64,000 nucleotides of DNA from [Anoxybacillus] calidus (GCF_013760845.1 NZ_JACDUU010000006.1:1-64000); one strand, 5' to 3'. Numbered from the stretch's first letter, positions 37,207 through 46,502 are shown. The notes: a model not told the origin generated them from the sequence alone. Numbers and translations are program-made.

Positions 37207-37248
37207 CCACACCACTAAGGTAGGCATTAGTGGTGTGGTTTTTTATTT
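37207..37248 (+). terminator. Strong terminator after the CAP gene
   Basis: CCACACCACTAA, an 8-nt loop, TTAGTGGTGTGG, then TTTTTTATTT. Confidence 0.92.
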
Positions 37249-37390
37249 CATACGCTTCTTGACAGAAGAAGACAATCGCCGCCAAAAACGATATAAAGTA
37301 GCATGGATATCCTAAATATAATGCGACCGTTGTATTAGGGCTGTTTTATAATTTATATAAATTCGTAAAAATGGATAAGGAGGAATTATA

Positions 37391-37885
37391 TTGAAGTTAT
37401 TCTCTAAACAACTTATTATATCATTTTTAGTTTGTTTATTGATGTTACATCTAACGGAACTTTTTACGATAGAGCCTCACGTCACTTCAGGGAACGGAAA
37501 TCCAGGGCTTCTTATTATGATGTTAGCTACATTTTCATTTTTGTTCTTTGGGAGGGGGTTATGGAAAGTCCTCACTAACATGAGTGTTTCAAAGAGAGGT
37601 TTGTTGTTTATGAGTATTGGTTCATTTTGTATTTTAAGCATGTCCGCTTTTTTAGAAATTACATATGTTTTAGACTTAATTAAACAACTCGGAGGACCTC
37701 CATCTAACGTAAATTCTAGAATCTACCGTTTTAGCTGGATAAATCAATATACAAATACTTTTTACGTTAATGTTTATACGTATATCATCTTTATTTCAAG
37801 TATTGTTTTCATTTACTCCATACAAAGAATGTTTACAAAAGATAAAAAACTTATTCTGCTTAATAGAGAAAATAAAGGCCAGTAG
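37391..37885 (+). CDS. Hypothetical four-helix membrane protein
   Basis: 164 residues from a TTG behind AAGGAGG. Four hydrophobic segments are seen (about residues 7-25, 40-55, 70-90 and 130-148), with a short basic tail. No family recognised. The extracellular loop between helices 3 and 4 contains GGPPSNVNSRIYRF. It is monocistronic as far as can be seen. Confidence 0.65.
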   Translation: MKLFSKQLIISFLVCLLMLHLTELFTIEPHVTSGNGNPGLLIMMLATFSFLFFGRGLWKVLTNMSVSKRGLLFMSIGSFCILSMSAFLEITYVLDLIKQLGGPPSNVNSRIYRFSWINQYTNTFYVNVYTYIIFISSIVFIYSIQRMFTKDKKLILLNRENKGQ

Positions 37886-38542
37886 CAAGAGCTTCAAATT
37901 GAACAAACGGAAGATTACTTCAAAAGGAAGGACATGTTAACCGCGTAAGAAGTGGATATAATTTTGTCAAATTTAATGACCAAATTATACCCACATAACT
38001 ATAACGAATACATGAATTAAGAATTGTTGTAAATTGTCAATAAGTTGTTTCATACATAACATCGTTTCATTTCAATCATTCCTTTTTCTTTCAAGTCAGC
38101 TGTAAAGGGGAAGGCTATTCTTATTGTCATAAAATCCTTAACGTCAACAAGTGTTTTTTCAGTATAAAGGAGGTACTTCATTTTCTGTATAAAATCTCTG
38201 CTTCTGAAAAACAATGTCTATCCAAGACCTATTTGTAATAAAAAGTCCTAAAGAATAAAGGGGAACACATATTATACATGACTAATATGTGTTTCCTTTT
38301 TTTGTTTAATAGAAACCAACTTACGCGTAAGTATGTAGTTTATTCAAAAATCATTATGTTACTAACGATGCAAAAAAATGGAGTAAGAAATATATTTTTT
38401 ATCAAAAAGGTTGTGTTGATAAGATGATTAGATTATTATCAAATTAGATTATCATCAAATTATGTACAAGTTGTATTTTTAGGGATTATATGGAAGTTAA
38501 GCGAGCTAGTTAGTTTCCATAAAAAACTTAGGTGATCCCACT
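37886..38542. other. 650-bp region without gene; contains hairpins
   Basis: A 13-bp inverted repeat (37952-37964 and 37982-37994, one G-T pair) and a strong terminator (38261-38303). A gene that ended at that terminator may have been lost. AT-rich direct repeats (TTAGATTATYATCAAATTA) lie at about 38428-38462. Confidence 0.5.
38261..38303 (+). terminator. Strong terminator without an adjacent gene
   Basis: GGGAACACATATTA, an 8-nt loop, TAATATGTGTTTCC, then seven T. The nearest upstream gene stops 375 bp earlier. Confidence 0.8.
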
Positions 38543-38784
38543 ATAAGAATTCGTATTCTTGTATTATTGTGGCGCGGTCCTTTGCGTGAACTAGACGATA
38601 GCGGGGAAGCTTGGTTTAAAACCATCAATCGTTAAGCTTCGTGATATCGGATTCATCAATGAAAGACGCGGAAAGAATACATTAATTATCAAAAGGCTTG
38701 AATCTAGTTATTGTTTCTGAACATCAGAAAAATGTAGTGAATCCTCCACAACTACTAAAGAAATGGTCAGATATTTTTTTGTGA
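38543..38784 (+). pseudogene. Broken ArsR-like winged-helix regulator
   Basis: Three frames carry successive blocks of one DNA-binding protein. They are IRIRILVLLWRGPLREL, then IAGKLGLKPSIVKLRDIGFI with NERRGKNTLII, then VSEHQKNVVNPPQLLKKWSD before a TGA. The pattern (helix-turn-helix, wing NERRGKN) fits ArsR-type repressors, often found before MFS genes in Bacillaceae. At least two frameshifts and an internal stop have inactivated it. Confidence 0.65.
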
Positions 38785-38786
38785 AT

Positions 38787-38810
38787 CTAATTAGATATAT
38801 ATCTAATTAG
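38787..38810 (+). promoter_or_regulatory. Perfect 24-bp palindrome before the MFS gene
   Basis: The half-site CTAATTAGATAT is followed by its exact reverse complement. It starts 3 bp after the stop of the broken regulator and ends 32 bp before the MFS start. It is the expected place for the operator of that regulator. Confidence 0.7.
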
Positions 38811-38842
38811 GTATTGCTGAAATAAGTAAAAGAGGTGATTTT

Positions 38843-40078
38843 GTGATTAGTGCCATAGATATCCTCCAACAAGAAAAAAATTACTTAAGGTTATTTTGGG
38901 CAGGAATCGTTAATGGTATTGGGGACCGTTTTAGTCAAGTTGCTCTTTTGGCTATACTGCTAGAGTTAACAGGTTCAGGATTGGCTGTTGGCATCGCTTT
39001 AGCAATTCGAGTTGTTCCTTTTTTATTATTCGGTCCCTTTGGTGGATTTTTAGCTGACCGCTTTTCAAGGAAAAAAATACTCATATTAACGGACTTATCA
39101 AGAATTATTTTTGCTATCTCGTTTGTATTTGTAAATGACGAATCGAATATTTGGATCATTTATCTAAGCACATTTATTTTAGCTGCAGGGGAAGCTATCT
39201 ATGCTCCTGCACGAAAGTCACTTATTCCTTTACTTGTTAAGAAAGAAAACATCATAAAGATTAATAGCTTAGAACAGGTAATGCTTGGAGTGGTTTTAAT
39301 AGGAGGTTCCTTTTCTGGAGGTATTGTTACGTTTTTCTTTGGACCAGATATGACATTTTGGTTAAATGGCCTTTCATTTTTATTAGCTGCTATGATTATC
39401 TTTCCTCTCCCATTAATAGATGAAAATTGCAATATACAGAAAAGTGATAAGAAAAATGGTGAATCTAGCATTCTCCATTCTATAACAACCGTTAAAAAAT
39501 TAATAATGACATCTAGTACGCTTTATATTGTATTTTTATTTGAGTTAATAGTTCCTTTTTTTAATGGAATTGATAATGTACTCATTAGCATCTACGCCGT
39601 TCAAGAATTTCATCTTGGTGATATAGGAGTCGGTCTTTTTTATGGGGCCCTCGGGATTGGTTTAATGCTAAGTTTTATAATAGCTCAGCGTATACACCAA
39701 CATCTTTTATTAATTGGTTTGACAACTCTAATATTAGAAGGCATATTTCTCATTATACTAAGTCAAGTTCACTTAGCATCTATTGCTTTTATTATATATA
39801 TTTCAATTTCTTTTGTATCAGGTATTTGCAATACGTGCTTCGATTCAATTGTTATGAAGGAAACACCTAGTGACAATCAAGGCTTAGTATTTGGGTTACT
39901 CACTACCATTTCAAATACATTAATTGGAATATCCATGTTCGTAGCTGGTATTATTTTGGAAGTGGTAAATAATAGAATACTTGGTTTTTTCGGAGGAATG
40001 GGGTTTGTATTAACTGGACTATTTCTTTTTGTGGTGTATTCTATAAAACAAAAGGAATCATTAACCCTACGGGAATAA
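38843..40078 (+). CDS. MFS transporter
   Basis: 411 residues, about 12 membrane segments. The loop 2-3 signature is GGFLADRFSRKKILILTDLS. The N-terminal FWAGIVNGIGDRFSQVALL is typical of Bacillus MFS exporters of the macrolide/enterobactin-like group. The start is a GTG behind AAAGAGGTGA. Its presumed repressor just upstream is broken, so expression may be constitutive, unless a homologue elsewhere binds the preserved palindrome. The substrate is unknown. Confidence 0.85.
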   Translation: MISAIDILQQEKNYLRLFWAGIVNGIGDRFSQVALLAILLELTGSGLAVGIALAIRVVPFLLFGPFGGFLADRFSRKKILILTDLSRIIFAISFVFVNDESNIWIIYLSTFILAAGEAIYAPARKSLIPLLVKKENIIKINSLEQVMLGVVLIGGSFSGGIVTFFFGPDMTFWLNGLSFLLAAMIIFPLPLIDENCNIQKSDKKNGESSILHSITTVKKLIMTSSTLYIVFLFELIVPFFNGIDNVLISIYAVQEFHLGDIGVGLFYGALGIGLMLSFIIAQRIHQHLLLIGLTTLILEGIFLIILSQVHLASIAFIIYISISFVSGICNTCFDSIVMKETPSDNQGLVFGLLTTISNTLIGISMFVAGIILEVVNNRILGFFGGMGFVLTGLFLFVVYSIKQKESLTLRE

Positions 40079-40203
40079 TTTAATGGTGAACTGTGGGATA
40101 TACGCTCAAACAATAACACAAATATAAGTATTTATTTCTTTCACGACGGATAGCGATCGTTGAATTCATATTTTGCTTAAATCCTTAAGTGCCTAAATAA
40201 AAC

Positions 40204-40245
40204 AAAAATCCCTGTTTTTTAATATAAAAATTCAGGGATTTTTTA
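40204..40245 (+). terminator. Terminator after the MFS gene
   Basis: AAAAATCCCTG, an AT-rich loop, CAGGGATTTTTT. Confidence 0.85.
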
Positions 40246-40376
40246 TGCTTATGGATCATTGTAAAAATTCTAATAGACTACACGACATTGAACAAGCAAT
40301 CTGGTTGAAGAAGGAGGATTAAAAGAAAGAATATTGAATATCTAAGTAAAATAAGAATGTGCAGGTGGAATATGTG

Positions 40377-40844
40377 ATGTATATAACAAGATGGGCAACA
40401 AAAAACGAGATTCCATTGCTTGCAGAATATTGGTTTAAAATGGCATGTGAGATGGGGGAAAAGGATGGTATACCTATACCAAACGTGGAACGTATTAACG
40501 AAATTAAAAACTTATTTCTCAAGGAAAGTGAAGAGAATAATCTAAGTTTCAGAGTTGCGGTTGATAAGAATGGAAATATTGTGGCATGTGCAGGAGGACT
40601 TATTAGAATGGAGTATGCCACTCCTCTAAGTGAAGAGCAAACTCCTTTTGGTTGGGTGATTTGTGTTTATACGATTAACAATCACCGAAGAAAAGGCTTG
40701 GCTTCTCAATTGGTGGAAGAAGTCTGTACTTGGCTAAAAGAGCGAGGAGCAAAAAGGGCTCGACTATGGGCAAGTTCACAGGGCAGGAGAATCTATGAAA
40801 GTATTGGGTTTTCCCCGATGCTGGATATGGAGAAAGTATTGTGA
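40377..40844 (+). CDS. GNAT-family N-acetyltransferase
   Basis: About 155 residues. The GNAT motif A is VYTINNHRRKGLASQLVEEV, followed by ARLWASSQGRRIYESIGF. It transfers acetyl from acetyl-CoA to an unknown amine. AGGTGGA (40363-40369) supports the ATG at 40377; the frame is open from a GTG at 40359. It is a single gene with a terminator immediately after the stop. Confidence 0.85.
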   Translation: MYITRWATKNEIPLLAEYWFKMACEMGEKDGIPIPNVERINEIKNLFLKESEENNLSFRVAVDKNGNIVACAGGLIRMEYATPLSEEQTPFGWVICVYTINNHRRKGLASQLVEEVCTWLKERGAKRARLWASSQGRRIYESIGFSPMLDMEKVL

Positions 40845-40846
40845 AC

Positions 40847-40879
40847 AGGCTCTTTACTTCAAGGAGTAAAGCCTTTTTA
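40847..40879 (+). terminator. Terminator after the GNAT gene
   Basis: GGCTCTTTACT pairs with AGTAAAGCC (one bulged base), then TTTTT. Confidence 0.8.
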
Positions 40880-41035
40880 CAGGGCGGTATAAGATGGTAT
40901 AATTTTCTAGACATTTATATAAACAAAAAATGTTGTTGGTCGTATGAAAGACTTAGAGTTGTTTTCTGAGAGATGGAACAGAAGAATCTGGAGTTTTTTG
41001 TAGATAGCTAAACCATTACAAGAAGGGGATATTTT

Positions 41036-41725
41036 ATGAAAGAATTAAGAAAAATCTTAATGAGTGATCCATTAGTTTCCGCAATTAACGTACATCCTTC
41101 TCAAGAACCATTTGTTGACCTTGTTCACTTTGATCCAGATATCGTTGTGGATCCATCTCTTTCTAACAGGAGTCGTTACTTTTCTTTTGTCCGCCTTTCA
41201 GTAGCTAATAAACTTTCCTTAGCTAAAAAATTTCTTCCAAAAGGTATCCGTTTTTTCATTAAGGAAGGATACAGGCCTTTACATATTCAACAGCGAGCCT
41301 TTGAGCGGGCATTACAACGGATAAAGGAAAATTCTTCAAATCAAAATTTAGATCATTTAATGGCTGAGGCATCCAAATACGTAGCACCTCCTGATGTAGC
41401 ACCTCATCCAACAGGTGGTGCAGTAGACTTAACCCTCATTGACTCAAATGGTATGGAATTGGATCTTGGCATACCATTTGATGCCATACCACAAGAAACG
41501 GACAACGCAACTTTTTTTGATGCAACAAACATCAGCGTCCAAGCCATGCAAAATCGCCAGATCCTCGCACATGCTCTTCAGTCTGTTGGTTTTGTGAACT
41601 ACTTTACCGAATGGTGGCACTGGTCATACGGTGACAGATACTGGGCTGTAATGACAAACACGGATAAAGCCCTTTATCATCCCGTTTCAGAACAAGAATT
41701 GTTGAATCTATTGCAAAAGGCATAA
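41036..41725 (+). CDS. D-alanyl-D-alanine dipeptidase (VanX/DdpX family)
   Basis: 229 residues. The M15D zinc site is complete: H124 and D131 in HPTGGAVD, E192 and H195 in TEWWHW. The substrate arginine is R80 in EGYRPLHIQ. The family hydrolyses D-Ala-D-Ala. In vancomycin operons it removes the normal precursor, elsewhere it recycles wall dipeptide. No vanH, vanA or vanRS genes are near, so a housekeeping or recycling role is more likely than glycopeptide resistance. RBS AAGAAGGGGA. Monocistronic. Confidence 0.9.
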   Translation: MKELRKILMSDPLVSAINVHPSQEPFVDLVHFDPDIVVDPSLSNRSRYFSFVRLSVANKLSLAKKFLPKGIRFFIKEGYRPLHIQQRAFERALQRIKENSSNQNLDHLMAEASKYVAPPDVAPHPTGGAVDLTLIDSNGMELDLGIPFDAIPQETDNATFFDATNISVQAMQNRQILAHALQSVGFVNYFTEWWHWSYGDRYWAVMTNTDKALYHPVSEQELLNLLQKA

Positions 41726-42412
41726 CGAGAACAAAAGTAAGAATTGACAAGCCAGTAAATGATCAACTTTTTTATGAATAAATGATTTGATTGGGATTGC
41801 TGCGGCAACTCTTTTCTTCTTAGGCTAGTTGGTGGCATTCGTATCATGAACTAATTTAGTCTGGAGACATGATTGGACACGAAGATCAGAGAGATGATAA
41901 TAAACATAATTACAATAGGTTCGAGGTGTCCAATCATGAAAAAGAGAACAATTGATCAAGAATACAAGATTCAAGCGGTTGAATGATGCTTGGAGGGAGG
42001 CAAGTCCATCGTCCAAATCGCAAAAGAGTTAAGCTGGGCTTACAATATAAAGAAAGTAATGGAAAGAGTTTTCTGGGTCCAGGCAACATCAAGCCACAAA
42101 ATCAAGAAATTTACGTGTTCTTCGAATGTAAATCTATGACGGATGCTAAGTAACACTAACCATCATCCAGAGTAGGAATATCAGTGACATCCGTTCCTCA
42201 TTTTTCGTTTAATAGTTTTGGTAGAAAAATTTCTGTTAAGAAGGCTTGTTGTTCGACTATTTTTTTGGATTCATATACGTTGATCATGGAACGAATCCCT
42301 TAGCGTTTTGCATGCTTCATCCTTAATTTTTATATACACGGATAATGGAGGATACAATTTGTAATAATAAAAATGGATTACACACAATAAAACGCATTAG
42401 GGTGTTTGTAAA
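41726..42412. other. 690-bp region holding an IS remnant
   Basis: The IS fragment (41874-42113) is flanked by degenerate B-type repeat sequence (GGATTGCTGCGGCAACTC, about 41793-41810) and by unassigned AT-rich sequence up to the DUF421 gene. Confidence 0.5.
41874..42113 (+). mobile_element. Remnant of the IS3-family element (left end and part of orfA)
   Basis: It begins with TGGACACGAAGATCAGAGAG and keeps the leader (CAATAGGTTCGAGGTGTCCA) and the start of orfA ([15 protein letters not shown]). Then come a stop codon, small deletions, and a break after KPQNQEI. It corresponds to the right end, minus strand, of the full copy at 58614-59875, and is well diverged from it. Confidence 0.85.
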
Positions 42413-43120
42413 ATGGAGGATATTATACATACGATAGTTAGGACAGCTATATCATTTATTTTGTTCATGTTTCTAACGTTCTTTGTTGGAAAACAAATCA
42501 ATTCCCATAAAAATTATTTTAATTTCGCGCTGTCTATTACTGTGGGCTCATTCGTAGCAAATATGGCGTTTGACATAAACATAAAATTTCTTCCTATGTT
42601 GTTTTCTTTTTTTACACTTGTTGTAATCTACTATTTATTAACCATTACATCATTTAAAAGCAGGTTACTCCGAAAATGGATATCTGGGGAACCTATCGTG
42701 ATGATCGAAAAAGGAAAGATATTGGAATCCAATATGCGAAAAATAAAATATTCCTTAGATGATTTGAATCGACAGCTTAGAGAATTAGGAATATTTGATA
42801 TCGAAGAAGTGGAATACGCCTTATTAGAAGTTAGCGGTAATTTATCCGTTTTAAAAAAAGAGAAATACCAAAATGTAACAAAGAGTGATTTATCTTTAAA
42901 ACATAACGGTGCGTTAAGTTTACCGATTGAAATAGTCATGGATGGCAAAGTAATCGAAAAAAATTTAACGCAAAAATATAGTATGAATTGGATTAAGCAA
43001 GAATTTAAAAAACGAAACTTAAACATGAATGAAATCCAATATGCTGTTATCGGGACAAACGGACAATTGTATGTAGATCTGTATAAAGATACATTACATC
43101 CTTCAACAGAGATAAAATAA
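42413..43120 (+). CDS. DUF421 membrane protein (YetF/YrbG-like)
   Basis: 235 residues. Three N-terminal membrane helices (about 8-25, 35-50 and 58-78) are followed by the cytoplasmic DUF421 domain. That domain carries RKWISGEPIVMIEKGKILES, then DLNRQLRELGIFDIEEVEYALLE and the tandem NLNMNEIQYAVIGTNGQLYV. Members are found in spore-formers and may aid germination or the envelope; the biochemical role is not established. The RBS is weak (AGGGTG). A perfect 10-bp hairpin follows at 43256. Confidence 0.85.
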   Translation: MEDIIHTIVRTAISFILFMFLTFFVGKQINSHKNYFNFALSITVGSFVANMAFDINIKFLPMLFSFFTLVVIYYLLTITSFKSRLLRKWISGEPIVMIEKGKILESNMRKIKYSLDDLNRQLRELGIFDIEEVEYALLEVSGNLSVLKKEKYQNVTKSDLSLKHNGALSLPIEIVMDGKVIEKNLTQKYSMNWIKQEFKKRNLNMNEIQYAVIGTNGQLYVDLYKDTLHPSTEIK

Positions 43121-43255
43121 TTTTTATCGGATAAACGTAACTGTTTTTGGTTAGTAAAGGAAAATAAAAAGCTTTATGCGGCATAGTTAAAGAAGATGGC
43201 AAATGAGCTTAATCAAACTTCATAGTTGGTTAACGGGTTCAATAATTAATTCAAA

Positions 43256-43283
43256 AATAGCCACCTATGATATGGTGGCTATT
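43256..43283 (+). terminator. Hairpin after the DUF421 gene
   Basis: AATAGCCACC, loop TATGATAT, GGTGGCTATT. The following T-tract is weak (CGTTTAGTTT). Confidence 0.65.
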
Positions 43284-43480
43284 CGTTTAGTTTGAAATTT
43301 AGCAACAAATAATAACAGAGCCAGTCGTTTATGTGATACGAATGGGGTAGTTTAGTTGAAGAAAATACATGTAAAGGGTTATGGGATTAGCTGCCGAATC
43401 ACTTCCGAAAGGCGAGAGATACCTTTTTCTAAGTCAGCCAAGGAAGCATAGGAATAAGAAAGTCAAGGATTGTGTTATAT

Positions 43481-43969
43481 ATGAATATCTCTTTCATTGT
43501 TGCGATGGACAAAAATAGAGTAATTGACAAGGATAATGACATTCCGTGGCGATTACCAAAAGATTGGCAGTATGTTAAGAAAACTACAATGGGACATCCA
43601 ATCATATTAGGTAGAAAGAACTTTGAATCCATTGGAAGGGGGTTACCTAGGCGAAGAAATATTGTTTTAACAAGAGATACGGGTTTTACCTTTGAAGGTT
43701 GTGAAATTGCTCATTCAATCGAAGATGTTTTTCAGTTATGTAAAAATGAAGAAGAGATTTTCATTTTTGGAGGAGAACAAATATATAAAATGTTCCTGCC
43801 TTACGTTAACAAGATGTATATTACAAGAATTCATCACGAATTCGAAGGAGATACCTTTTTTCTAGAAGTTCATTTCGATGAATGGAAAGAAGGATCTGTT
43901 GAGAAAGGGATAACTGACGACAAAAATCCTTATGTGTACTATTTTCATGTTTATGAAAGAAAAGCCTGA
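43481..43969 (+). CDS. dfrA: Dihydrofolate reductase
   Basis: 162 residues. NISFIVAMDKNRVIDKDNDI and PWRLPKDW (catalytic acid) form the folate site, GRKNFESIGRGLPRRRNIVL the NADPH site, and FIFGGEQIYKMFLPYVNKMY completes the family. It reduces dihydrofolate to tetrahydrofolate. It is not next to thyA, where the housekeeping Bacillus gene normally sits, so this could be a second copy. A trimethoprim-resistant variant cannot be judged from sequence alone. The ATG at 43481 is preferred to a GTG at 43472. Confidence 0.9.
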   Translation: MNISFIVAMDKNRVIDKDNDIPWRLPKDWQYVKKTTMGHPIILGRKNFESIGRGLPRRRNIVLTRDTGFTFEGCEIAHSIEDVFQLCKNEEEIFIFGGEQIYKMFLPYVNKMYITRIHHEFEGDTFFLEVHFDEWKEGSVEKGITDDKNPYVYYFHVYERKA

Positions 43970-44081
43970 ATACTGAACTAACGAAGATTTGAGTTAAAAA
44001 ACGCTTGAGCTACCCCTTTATTCACTAACGGTCAGTAATGTAAGAGTGGATAAGTGTATGTTACCATGAAGATGATTTACG

Positions 44082-44246
44082 TTAAAAGGCTTTGAAAAAA
44101 GCATTCATCAGAATAAATAAAACAACGATAGCAACAACAATAAACACTTCTTCTTTACTGTTTTTTTCATCTTCTTTTCTTTGTTGTTTTATCTCTCTAT
44201 ATTTTTTTTGTACCTTTTTTTGTATCTGTTGCTTTTTATCATCCAA
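44082..44246 (-). CDS. Small tail-anchored basic protein behind a Fur box
   Basis: 54 residues from a TTG at 44246, which lies 11 bp after AAGGAG; a GTG at 44258 overlaps that RBS. The N-terminal 33 residues are highly charged (DDKKQQIQKKVQKKYREIKQ and so on) and probably a coiled helix. A single C-terminal membrane helix follows (VFIVVAIVVLFILM), then NAFFKAF. A Fur-like box is at 44268-44282. The protein matches no family I know. Its size and charge recall the Fur-regulated basic proteins of Bacillus, but those are not membrane-anchored. Confidence 0.6.
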   Translation of the reverse strand: MDDKKQQIQKKVQKKYREIKQQRKEDEKNSKEEVFIVVAIVVLFILMNAFFKAF

Positions 44247-44267
44247 TTTTATACGCACTCCTTAAAT

Positions 44268-44282
44268 TAAAAATGATTATCA
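44268..44282 (-). promoter_or_regulatory. Fur-like box upstream of the 54-aa gene
   Basis: On the minus strand TGATAATCATTTTTA, 12 of the 14 defined positions of the 7-1-7 consensus. A TATAAT element lies about 25 bp further upstream on the same strand. Confidence 0.6.
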
Positions 44283-44505
44283 AATTAATTGTTACATAGT
44301 CCGAAGATTATATGCAATAGAATAGTTGCTTGTTCAACGATCCTGAAAATGAATATTTTCATTCTTATGATGGTGCTGTATAGATGAGATATGGTTGTCT
44401 CCTATGGAAGAACAGAATTTCTTGCATAATTTGTGATGTTGAGAATGCGGCATGTGTGACTCACGGGGAGCGATTAGTTCGCATTACAAATAATAGTTGA
44501 ACGTG

Positions 44506-44523
44506 CATGGTTTTAAAACCATG
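44506..44523. terminator. 18-bp palindrome CATGGTTTT / AAAACCATG
   Basis: Perfect palindrome followed by TTCTTTTGCAGTTTTT. Terminator-like, 100 bp upstream of the GNAT gene. The flanking ~44330-44480 is degenerate dispersed-repeat sequence. Confidence 0.45.
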
Positions 44524-44624
44524 TTCTTTTGCAGTTTTTATAAAGAAAGTGTCTAAAAATAGCTAATTTGATGTTATAATATTGAAAATTATCAGAAAAA
44601 AATCAATCAAAAAGGGGGATGTAA

Positions 44625-45110
44625 ATGGAATTGATCATTCGGAAAATGCAAAAGGAAGACATACAACAAGTCCAACAAGTTGCAAAAACAAGCTGGAATT
44701 CCACCTATGAAGGCATTATTCCTCTTGAAATTCAGGAGAGTTTCTTAAAGGCTGCTTATAATGACGATATGATGCAGAGACGTTTAGAACGTTCTTTTAT
44801 ATTCGTTTCAGAAGTGAATGGTAAAGTTGTGGGGTTCGCTAACTTTTCCCCAGTAAAAGAAGATGGAATGACTGAACTGTTGGCGATTTATTTATTTCCA
44901 GAATATCAAGGGAAAGGAATAGGAACTGCTTTGCTAAAGGAGGGAATAAAAAATTTAGAAGGGGTAAAAGAAGTTTTTGTTAACGTCGAAAAAGACAATC
45001 AAATTGGAACAAACTTCTACAAAGCTAAAGGATTTGAAGTGGTCTCAGAATTCGATGACGATTTTGATGGACATATCCTAAAAACAGTAAGAATGGTCTT
45101 AAAGGTATAA
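44625..45110 (+). CDS. GNAT-family N-acetyltransferase
   Basis: 161 residues. Motif A is LAIYLFPEYQGKGIGTALLK, preceded by GKVVGFANFSPVKEDGMTEL and followed by NVEKDNQIGTNFYKAKGFEV, the standard GNAT order. The acceptor is unknown. Many Bacillus paralogues of this shape exist. It has a strong AAGGGGGAT RBS and stands alone. Confidence 0.85.
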   Translation: MELIIRKMQKEDIQQVQQVAKTSWNSTYEGIIPLEIQESFLKAAYNDDMMQRRLERSFIFVSEVNGKVVGFANFSPVKEDGMTELLAIYLFPEYQGKGIGTALLKEGIKNLEGVKEVFVNVEKDNQIGTNFYKAKGFEVVSEFDDDFDGHILKTVRMVLKV

Positions 45111-45236
45111 GAGGGTCGCAAAATGGTAACAGGTTCTGTTTTCGGTTGTAAGATATGCTAACTGATGTCAGTTTTGGCACATCATTTTTTATCTTTAGGC
45201 TCTCTTAAAGAATGATGTTAATTTTCTTGTTCAACT

Positions 45237-45301
45237 CCCATGGAAGAACGAATTAACTTCCCTCATCTGTGGTGAATCATGATTCATGGTTGGCTAACGG
45301 G
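45237..45301 (+). repeat. Dispersed repeat, A-type
   Basis: Shares CATGGAAGAACGAATTAACT, CATCTGTGG and GATTCATGGTTGGCTAACGG with 31951-32016. It lies in the 250-bp gap before the S66 peptidase gene. Confidence 0.75.
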
Positions 45302-45366
45302 ACAGGTAAACAAAATTAACTATATGAAATTACTCTTGGCAATAGGAAAGAACGGGAGAAATGCAT

Positions 45367-46383
45367 ATGATCCAATATCCGTTTTTAGAAAAAGGGGCAA
45401 CGATTGGTGTAACAGCACCTTCCTCTGGTGTAAAGGCAGAATTACATCATATGTTTAAACAAGCATGTGAAAGCATGGAAAGAAAAGGGTATACAGTTGT
45501 TTGCGGAGAAACGGTTTGGACACAAGAGAAAGCGAAGTCTGCGAGTGCCAAAAGGAGAGCAAATGAATTTATTGGAATGATGCAAAACGAAAACATTGAT
45601 ATCATCATTCCTCCTTGGGGTGGTGAACTACTAATTGAAATACTAGAAGAAATTGATTTTGAAAAGATAAATAAAAAATGGGTATTAGGTTACTCGGATA
45701 CAAGTGTTCTATTATTGGCAATTACTTTAAACACAGGAATAGCCACTGCTCATGGAACAAACCTAGTAGATTTAAGAGGTGAATACTCCGATGATACAAC
45801 AGCCATGTGGGAAACGGTTTTATCAACGGAAACAGGGGCTTCAGTTACCCAATATTCTTCGAGTAAATATCAAAAGAAATGGCAACATGATAACCCATCT
45901 CCATGTGTTTTTCATTTAACAGAAGATACGTATTGGAAAACCATTTCAATTGGCAATGTAAAGATCAAAGGTCGATTGCTTGGTGGTTGTATTGATGTCA
46001 TCAGGCATCTTATTGGTACTCCATATGGTAGAGTACAAGATTTTAGGAAGAAACATTTTGATAGCGAGCCTTTAATTTGGTACTTGGAAAACTGCGAGCT
46101 AACTACAACCGATTTACGACGTTCACTAGTTCAAATGAAACTAGCAGGTTGGTTTGATCATTGTTCAGGTATACTATTTGGACGCAGTGCTGCCAACCAT
46201 CCAGTCGATGACTATACTGTTGAAGATGTATATAAAGGACTCGCTGATGAACTTCAAATTCCAATTATTTATGATATAGACTGTGGTCATGTACCTCCGC
46301 AAATCACATTTATAAATGGAGCGTTGGCAGAAGTTGAAGTTGAAGATGGTAAAGGAGTTATTGTACAGCATTTTAGGCCGTAA
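45367..46383 (+). CDS. S66-family LD-carboxypeptidase / MccF-like peptidase
   Basis: About 338 residues. The S66 catalytic serine is in GYSDTSVLLL, the glutamate in YLENCELTT and the histidine in DIDCGHVPPQ. The N-terminal GATIGVTAPSSGV is typical. Family members either trim murein tetrapeptides (LD-carboxypeptidases) or, as MccF, hydrolyse microcin C-type toxins and give self-immunity. The ENxE and GGxL features here do not decide between them. The ATG at 45367 has the better RBS spacing (GGGAGA), though 45361 is also possible. Confidence 0.88.
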   Translation: MIQYPFLEKGATIGVTAPSSGVKAELHHMFKQACESMERKGYTVVCGETVWTQEKAKSASAKRRANEFIGMMQNENIDIIIPPWGGELLIEILEEIDFEKINKKWVLGYSDTSVLLLAITLNTGIATAHGTNLVDLRGEYSDDTTAMWETVLSTETGASVTQYSSSKYQKKWQHDNPSPCVFHLTEDTYWKTISIGNVKIKGRLLGGCIDVIRHLIGTPYGRVQDFRKKHFDSEPLIWYLENCELTTTDLRRSLVQMKLAGWFDHCSGILFGRSAANHPVDDYTVEDVYKGLADELQIPIIYDIDCGHVPPQITFINGALAEVEVEDGKGVIVQHFRP

Positions 46384-46422
46384 TGAGTCGTTCATTTATT
46401 CAGGTTTATTTTTGAACGAACA

Positions 46423-46502
46423 AGTGCAAGAGTGAAATAAGGGAGTTGTTTGCCGCAGCTCCTTTTTCTTATTAAGCTAAGGGGAAGTTTAGTTGAATAA
46501 GG
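46423..46502 (+). repeat. Dispersed repeat, B-type
   Basis: GTGAAATAAGGGAGTTGTTT, CAGCTCC, a T-tract, then CTTATTAAGCTAAGGGGAAG and TTTAGTTGAATAAG. The stem GGAGTTG/CAGCTCC with T5 acts as a terminator candidate for the S66 gene. Confidence 0.65.
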
